Origin: Planctomycetota bacterium
Lineage (GTDB): Bacteria; Planctomycetota; UBA1135; UBA2386
Direction: 5' to 3'
DNA length: 6,316 bases
NCBI GenBank assembly: GCA_003235605.1
Contig: QJVU01000565.1
Location: 1-6,316 of the forward strand
Below, one piece after another: positions 1 through 6,316 of the stretch (position 1 is its first letter; every line of letters starts with the position of its first letter). A program made the position numbers and the translations under genes. The notes beneath the pieces are model-generated. The model was not told the origin of the DNA. It did not search any database and worked only from the letters and a program-made list of their open reading frames with translations.

Positions 1-153
1 ACAAGCTTTCCCCCCCCTGCCACATTGGCAGCCCAGCGCCGCTCCCGCGCCATCCTGGCCAAAGGCTTGGCAGTCCTAAGTCGTTGATTTCACGGTAGAA
101 CGGGCTTGGCATGCTGCTTGGCGCCTGGCATGCCTTGTGCTCAACCGAGCCGC
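1..153. other. clpB leader with repeated TTGGCA motifs and a small hairpin
   Basis: This stretch precedes clpB and shows no convincing coding sequence. It opens with a run of eight C (10-17). A perfect 6-bp inverted repeat follows, CTGCCA at 17-22 and TGGCAG at 26-31, around a 3-nt loop. TTGGCA occurs at 25-30, 67-72 and 106-111, with CTGGCA at 125-130. GGCATGC recurs at 108-114 and 127-133. I cannot place a sigma-70, sigma-32 or sigma-54 promoter: no -10 box sits at normal spacing from these motifs, and the GG/GC spacing for sigma-54 is not met. The clpB promoter is presumably here or just upstream of the window, but it is not identifiable by eye. Confidence 0.35.
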
Positions 154-2799
<2,646 letters not shown>

Positions 2800-2857
2800 T
2801 TCCCGATTGTGCGCGAACCGGGGTTGCGGGGACTCGTGCGCATGCGAATCTACAAGC
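2800..2857. other. Convergent intergenic spacer, no clear intrinsic terminator
   Basis: Both clpB (plus strand) and the barrel gene (minus strand) end here, so transcription from both sides should stop in or near these 58 bp. The best pairing I see is an interrupted stem: GATT 2805-2808 with AATC 2847-2850, and TGCGC 2810-2814 with GCGCA 2838-2842. It has unequal bulges, and inside it a short AAC/GTT pairing at 2816-2818 and 2823-2825. No T-run follows on either strand, so it is not a standard intrinsic terminator. Rho-dependent termination or a weak bidirectional structure are both possible. Confidence 0.3.
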
Positions 2858-3634
2858 CTACTTCACGATCCCCGGCCCACCGAAGTTCCTCGTGTACCCA
2901 AAGACGATCTGAAAGACGTCCGCGTCGTTGCTCAGTCCTACCACGATGCCAACATCCAGGACCAGATCTTCGCTCACCGTGTAGGTAAGACCCAACGTGG
3001 TGAAGATCTGATTCAGATCCCTTTCCGGCACCTCCACCGCCGCCACTTCGCCGAAGAGCGTCCAATCCACCGCAACTGGGACACTGCCGTCAAGAGCAAT
3101 GGCGTGCTGGATGTCGGTGTCCCCCTCACTCGGCTCCCCCAGAACCCCGAGCTGGTAGTAGAGGAGTGTGCTGACCGGCCCCACCTGCTTGCCCAGGATG
3201 GCTGCGACCAGGAAGTCGTTCTCCCCGGTGCTGAGTCCGTCGTTCTGGTCGCCGGTGGGAACCTTGGTGGCGAGTTCCATGGCAGCCGCGGGGACGGATT
3301 CAGTCTCGTTCAAGAAGCGGTAACGCAGACCCACCGTCGTGTCGCCGATACCCGAGGCATCGGGGCCGGGACGTTTCTCTACCTGGTAGGGGGACCAACT
3401 CAGGAAGAGCTCGGCATTCTCGGCCATTCCCCACTTCAGCGTCAGCGGCAAGTCCCAACTGTCATGGGGATCGATCTGGCCACCGGTCTCGAGTTCGAAC
3501 GTCCCTGGCGCGGTCGTCGAAGTGTCCTCCGCGAGCGTGGGTCGCTGGGGCGTGGCTGCTTGCGGCCTGACGGTGAACTGGAAGCAGCCGAAGGTAGCCA
3601 GCGCAAGGAGAGCAAGCATCGTGATGCGCGGCAT
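2858..3634 (-). CDS. Secreted outer-membrane beta-barrel protein, 'transporter'/phenol-MetA-like family
   Basis: Probably an outer-membrane beta-barrel of the loosely named 'transporter' family, similar in style to the MetA-type phenol-degradation barrel family (PF13557); the substrate is unknown. The 258-residue product starts with a basic residue and a hydrophobic stretch (residues 4-20), consistent with Sec export. Cys17 after TFG fits only a permissive lipobox, so either lipoprotein processing or a signal-peptidase I cut near QAA (25-27) is possible. After a Pro/Thr-rich linker come alternating strand-like segments: DLPLTLKWGM (61-70), AELFLSW (74-80), TTVGLRYRF (99-107), AAAMELATKVPTGD (116-129), NDFLVAAIL (139-147), TLLYYQLGVLG (156-166), DWTLFGEVAAVEV (190-202), FTTLGLTYTV (211-220) and FQIVFGYTRNF (241-251). 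Unlike many barrels it does not end in an aromatic residue but has a short GGPGIVK tail. ATG 3634 lies 7 nt after the phosphatase stop, so it is probably co-transcribed with it. Family assignment is by pattern recognition only. Confidence 0.85.
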   Translation of the reverse strand: MPRITMLALLALATFGCFQFTVRPQAATPQRPTLAEDTSTTAPGTFELETGGQIDPHDSWDLPLTLKWGMAENAELFLSWSPYQVEKRPGPDASGIGDTTVGLRYRFLNETESVPAAAMELATKVPTGDQNDGLSTGENDFLVAAILGKQVGPVSTLLYYQLGVLGEPSEGDTDIQHAIALDGSVPVAVDWTLFGEVAAVEVPERDLNQIFTTLGLTYTVSEDLVLDVGIVVGLSNDADVFQIVFGYTRNFGGPGIVK

Positions 3635-3641
3635 GTGCGGC

Positions 3642-4460
3642 TCAACTCGGCCGGTACAACACGAAGGTCATGTCGTCCGGTTTGCTCGGCACCGTGTCGT
3701 TTGCCTGCTGCATCCGCTTGAGGCACAGGTCCCGGAGCGTCTCTGCCGCCTTCTTCAGTGGCCCCTTGCGCGTGATCTGTACGATCTCGTCCAGGTGAAG
3801 GTTGTCGAACAGGCCATCCGAGCCCAAGACCACGGTATCCCGCTGCTGCAGGCGGATCATGGAGCCGATGTCGATGTGCATCTCCGGGGAGCCGATCATG
3901 TTCGAGACCAGGTGCCGATCTTCGTGAAACATGGCGCCCTTCTCGTCGAGGACACCAGCCTTGACGGCATAGCCGACCGGTGAGTGCGCCGTGGTCTGGA
4001 AACGCACCTTTCCGCGGTTCCCAACCACCAGCAGGTGGGAGTCACCCACGTGGTAGGAGCGGACCGCCCTGTCCTGGACATGGGCCACAACGAGGGTGGT
4101 GGCGGCACCAACGCCGAGGCCCTTCACCTGCGCACTCGCAGACTCCACGCCATCCAGGACTGCGGTCCGCAGATCGTCCGCTCCTCCTGTCGCCACCGAT
4201 TGCTGAAGCGCCTTGATGGCAATGTCGGCGGCCTCGCCACCCATCGGCTGCCCCCCCATGCCATCGGCAACCGCGATGACATAGCCGGTCGACACCTGGA
4301 TCAGGCCAAACGAATCCTCGTTGCGCTTGGTTTCGTCCTTGTCCGGCGATCGGGTGCTGAAAAGGGCAGCGTTGCCACCGGTGAGCGTGACAATCTCCGG
4401 ATCCCCCATGTTCTCGCCCAGAAACAGGCGGGCGACCGTTTCACCGGCCACGTCTGTCAA
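3642..4460 (-). CDS. PP2C-family Ser/Thr protein phosphatase (PPM)
   Basis: Metal-dependent phosphoprotein phosphatase of the PP2C/PPM family, expected to remove phosphate from Ser/Thr residues using two Mn2+/Mg2+ ions in the cytosol. Counting from TTG 4460 (272 residues), the family motifs appear in order: RNED (46-49), ADGMGG (65-70), HVGDS (137-141) with metal ligand D140, GSDGLFDN (213-220) with D215, and DDMT (262-265), equivalent to the terminal DNxT motif. All usual metal ligands are therefore present and it should be active. No signal peptide or transmembrane segment is visible. The start is uncertain. The frame stays open to GTG 4541, but that would overlap the kinase gene by 68 nt, and the added residues do not look conserved. 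TTG 4460 lies 13 nt after the kinase stop and has GAGG at 4466-4469 with 5-nt spacing. ATG 4409 is a further option. The upstream kinase is its likely partner. Confidence 0.93.
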   Translation of the reverse strand: MTDVAGETVARLFLGENMGDPEIVTLTGGNAALFSTRSPDKDETKRNEDSFGLIQVSTGYVIAVADGMGGQPMGGEAADIAIKALQQSVATGGADDLRTAVLDGVESASAQVKGLGVGAATTLVVAHVQDRAVRSYHVGDSHLLVVGNRGKVRFQTTAHSPVGYAVKAGVLDEKGAMFHEDRHLVSNMIGSPEMHIDIGSMIRLQQRDTVVLGSDGLFDNLHLDEIVQITRKGPLKKAAETLRDLCLKRMQQANDTVPSKPDDMTFVLYRPS

Positions 4461-4465
4461 CTCGG

Positions 4466-4469
4466 CCTC
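4466..4469 (-). promoter_or_regulatory. Candidate ribosome binding site for the PP2C gene
   Basis: On the minus strand, GAGG lies between the kinase stop codon (4474-4476) and TTG 4460-4458, with a 5-nt spacer. It is the main sequence reason to prefer the TTG start over the overlapping GTG at 4541. It is only a 4-base match, so the support is modest. Confidence 0.35.
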
Positions 4470-4473
4470 AGCG

Positions 4474-5808
4474 CTAACGATGGCGTCCGGGGATGGTCGT
4501 CGAACACCAAGGACAGTACCTCCAGTAGTCGCGGACCACACCCCATCCGCAAGAGGAACAGCTGTGCTTGCTCCCGACGATCTTCCACGTGCGCCGCACT
4601 TTCATTCGACACCAGGGGCAGTAGCGCATGAAGGGCATCAGCTGTTTGCGGCTGCAAGAAGAGTTGGGGCATCGTCCTTGATAGCGCTTGTCAGTATAGG
4701 CTCGTTCTGTGGTGGGTGGGATGCTCTTTCCGAAACACCAGCCGCAGAAACGCCAATCGGGCTTCATTCCGCGCTTGCAGCGAGGGCACCTGCGCGCCAG
4801 CCGAGTGTCCCCTCGATGCACCTTCAGATCACGCTTGCACCACGGGCAGCAACGCATTGCCTCAGAGATCGGACCCTTGCATCCCGGACAGCTGTGTCGG
4901 ACGTTCAAGGACTTGCGGTAGAGCCTGAGAAACTGCTGCCATCGCACTTCCCGCCAATCCCGACCGTTGGTCTTGGAGGTCTTCTTCTTGTCACGGCGCG
5001 TCACTCTGCGCAGCGCCTTTGGCTGCAGTTTCTCGAACGCCCGCAGCATTGCGCAGCAGTCCCGAAAGCGCCTCCGCGGCGACACCGAAATCGCGCGCCT
5101 CAGGAAAGCAACGAGATCTCGGTGCAGTGTCTTGCGGATTTTCTCGTAGCCGGGCGGCGGCCACTCAAACGGCCACTCAGGCAGATGACCACTGAACAAA
5201 CGGTAGAGTATCAAGCCGGCAGAGAACACATCCGAGCGATAGGACGGTCTGCCCATCGCCTGCTCCGGAGCCACGAAACCCACGGTCCCGGATCCGGACC
5301 CGTGCACGGTCCGGAGAGCGAAACGAGCAATCCCGAAGTCCGTCAGCTTCAGGGTGCCATCCCTGAACAAGATGAAGTTCTCGGGCTTGACGTCGCAGTG
5401 GATCACACGATGCTCGTGAGCATGGGCAAGGGCGGCAAGAATTTGCTCTGAATAGTCCAGCGCTGTGCGCGCAGCCATGCGGCTGGTCAAGCGATCGGCC
5501 AGCGTGCACTCTCCGAGCCGCGACACGATCACCAGCTGACCGTCGATCATGTTGGCATCCTTGATCGGAAGGATGTTCGGGTGGTCCAATCGCGAGTTGA
5601 GTCGAACCTCCTGCCGAAACAGCTGCAGCGTGCCCGGGTCGGCCATGCCGATCCGAAAGATCTTCAGGGCAACCAAGATCCCCTCAATGGTGTCGCGAGC
5701 CTGGTAGACCGAGGCAAACCCTCCGTGACCGAGCAGTCTCTCGATCCGGTACTTGCCAAGGCGCTTCCGAGCTCTTGGCAGGGGCCGACTTGCCAGCAAG
5801 GACGTCAT
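4474..5808 (-). CDS. Soluble Ser/Thr protein kinase with four C-terminal zinc-ribbon motifs
   Basis: Eukaryote-like (Hanks-type) kinase that should transfer phosphate from ATP to Ser/Thr of protein substrates, 444 residues. The kinase domain is about residues 18-262. It shows glycine loop GHGGFASVY (27-35), VALK with K49, probable helix-C E67, catalytic loop HCDVKPEN (137-144) with D139 and N144, DFG (157-159), APEQ (180-183) and the helix-F region SDVFSAG (192-198). Cys138 replaces the usual Arg, so it is a non-RD kinase and may not need activation-loop phosphorylation. A Lys/Arg-rich linker (264-305) leads to four Cys quartets: C307/C310/C321/C324, C341/C344/C355/C358, C380/C385/C397/C400 and C417/C420/C432/C435, which resemble zinc ribbons of double-zinc-ribbon type. 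No transmembrane helix is seen, unlike PknB. ATG 5808 lies 7 nt after the purB stop and just ahead of the domain. GAGGG on the coding strand sits about 12 nt upstream. It is likely co-expressed with the PP2C gene that follows. The substrate is unknown. Confidence 0.95.
   Translation of the reverse strand: MTSLLASRPLPRARKRLGKYRIERLLGHGGFASVYQARDTIEGILVALKIFRIGMADPGTLQLFRQEVRLNSRLDHPNILPIKDANMIDGQLVIVSRLGECTLADRLTSRMAARTALDYSEQILAALAHAHEHRVIHCDVKPENFILFRDGTLKLTDFGIARFALRTVHGSGSGTVGFVAPEQAMGRPSYRSDVFSAGLILYRLFSGHLPEWPFEWPPPGYEKIRKTLHRDLVAFLRRAISVSPRRRFRDCCAMLRAFEKLQPKALRRVTRRDKKKTSKTNGRDWREVRWQQFLRLYRKSLNVRHSCPGCKGPISEAMRCCPWCKRDLKVHRGDTRLARRCPRCKRGMKPDWRFCGWCFGKSIPPTTERAYTDKRYQGRCPNSSCSRKQLMPFMRYCPWCRMKVRRTWKIVGSKHSCSSCGWGVVRDYWRYCPWCSTTIPGRHR
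4504..4890 (-). repeat. Four tandem zinc-ribbon repeats within the kinase
   Basis: The last 129 or so codons before the C-terminal tail encode four degenerate copies of a CxxC...CxxC unit. The inner gaps are 10, 10, 11 and 11 residues, and the third copy opens as CPNSSC rather than CxxC. Each second half ends in a near-constant C-P/G-W-C preceded by an aromatic or Cys residue (RCCPWC, RFCGWC, RYCPWC, RYCPWC). Each copy holds four Cys and could bind one zinc ion. The copies have diverged in sequence, so the duplication looks old. Confidence 0.8.
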
Positions 5809-5815
5809 TGGCGGG

Positions 5816-6316
5816 CTAGACCCTCACCTGGTCTTCCCCCGCCATCAAGTCAACGTCAACGCGTTGAAGACGCGGCTCCACCTCGCCGGCAAGGAACTCA
5901 TCCACCTGCTCCGGCGCGCGCCCGACAAGGCGGGTCGGGTCGACGAACTCATGCAAGCGCCGCTTGACCTTGGCAAAGGCCGCATCCTCGGCGATCAGTC
6001 GGAGCAACGGATTCTCTCCACCCTCGCTCTTTATCTTGTCCGCCGCCGCACGGGCGTGGACACGGATGCGCTCGTGCAGATGCTGACGGTCACCGCCTGC
6101 CCGTACTCCCGCCATCATGATCTCCTCGGTGGCAAGGAATGGCAGCTGCTCCCGCAACCTGCGCTCGATGACCTTCTCGTGGACGACCAGCCCGCGGGCC
6201 ACATTCTCCACCAGTATCAGGATGGCATCCACGGCCAGAAAGCTCTCGGGGATCGCGATTCGGCGGATGGCGGAATCATCCAGGCTTCGCTCCAACCACT
6301 GCGTCGCAGCGGTCTG
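5816..6316 (-). CDS. purB: Adenylosuccinate lyase, C-terminal part (5' end beyond window)
   Basis: C-terminal 166 residues of adenylosuccinate lyase, a fumarase/aspartase-superfamily enzyme. It cleaves SAICAR to AICAR plus fumarate, and adenylosuccinate to AMP plus fumarate, in purine synthesis. The frame is open to the window edge, so the gene starts outside. TTG at 6295 is an internal Leu codon and not the start. Recognisable segments are TQWLERSLDDSAIRRIA (5-21), the helix with VVHEKVIERRL, LPFLATEEIMMAGVRAGGDR, and the closing DPTRLVGRAPEQVDEFL. These match the pattern of animal-type ADSL (TQWFERTLDDSANRR, KVIERR, LPFMATENI, FTGRA-QQV). The fumarate-lyase signature and the catalytic Ser loop lie upstream and cannot be checked. 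The stop codon (5816-5818) is 7 nt before the kinase ATG, which suggests that the kinase, phosphatase and barrel genes are read through from purB. Confidence 0.95.
   Translation of the reverse strand, partial: QTAATQWLERSLDDSAIRRIAIPESFLAVDAILILVENVARGLVVHEKVIERRLREQLPFLATEEIMMAGVRAGGDRQHLHERIRVHARAAADKIKSEGGENPLLRLIAEDAAFAKVKRRLHEFVDPTRLVGRAPEQVDEFLAGEVEPRLQRVDVDLMAGEDQVRV

Noticed and set aside
66..121. Sigma-54 promoter suggested by TTGGCA motifs
   Set aside because: The conserved GG and GC dinucleotides are not found at the required spacing after any of the TTGGCA copies.
2805..2850. Bidirectional intrinsic terminator between the convergent genes
   Set aside because: The stem is interrupted by unequal bulges and no T-run follows on either strand, so I describe the spacer but do not call a terminator.
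2807..3721. 304-codon plus-strand frame opposite the barrel gene
   Set aside because: The minus-strand product has an export signal, strand-like segments and tight operon spacing. The plus-strand translation has none of these and runs into the PP2C gene.
4321..5451. 376-codon plus-strand frame opposite the kinase and PP2C genes
   Set aside because: It overlaps two confidently identified minus-strand genes, and its translation is low-complexity without motifs.
5816..6295. Treating TTG 6295 as the start of a short 159-residue gene
   Set aside because: The frame stays open to the window edge and the seven preceding residues (QTAATQW) continue the adenylosuccinate lyase alignment, so this is a cut-off purB and not a small gene.

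Overview
This is a GC-rich bacterial window of roughly 60% G+C, densely packed with genes. Gram-negative cell architecture is indicated by an outer-membrane-type beta-barrel protein. A eukaryote-like Ser/Thr kinase next to a PP2C phosphatase, with an animal-like adenylosuccinate lyase upstream, suggests a myxobacterium or related 'deltaproteobacterial' lineage. That placement is an inference from gene style, not a demonstrated taxonomy.

Layout. The plus strand carries one gene, clpB (154-2799), complete and preceded by a short leader (1-153) with several TTGGCA-like repeats. The other four genes are on the minus strand and converge on clpB. Read in their own direction they are: the C-terminal part of purB (6316 to 5816, cut by the window end), a soluble Ser/Thr protein kinase with four C-terminal zinc-ribbon motifs (5808 to 4474), a PP2C-family phosphatase (about 4460 to 3642), and a secreted beta-barrel 'transporter'-type protein (3634 to 2858). 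The 58-bp spacer 2800-2857 separates the two convergent units.

How the genes may work together. The minus-strand genes are separated by only 7, about 13 and 7 nt, so they look like one transcription unit. The kinase and phosphatase form an apparent write/erase pair for Ser/Thr phosphorylation, and neither has a visible transmembrane segment. The barrel protein directly downstream may be the output or simply a co-expressed envelope protein. purB is a housekeeping purine biosynthesis gene and probably supplies part of the transcription. ClpB is the general disaggregase. Its N-domain and motifs are those of true ClpB rather than type VI secretion ClpV, so the kinase/phosphatase neighbours should not be read as a T6SS module.

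The most interesting element is the kinase with its basic linker and four tandem CxxC...CxxC ribbons, coupled to a phosphatase and an outer-membrane-type protein. I see no CRISPR array, tRNA, rRNA, insertion sequence or prophage signal.
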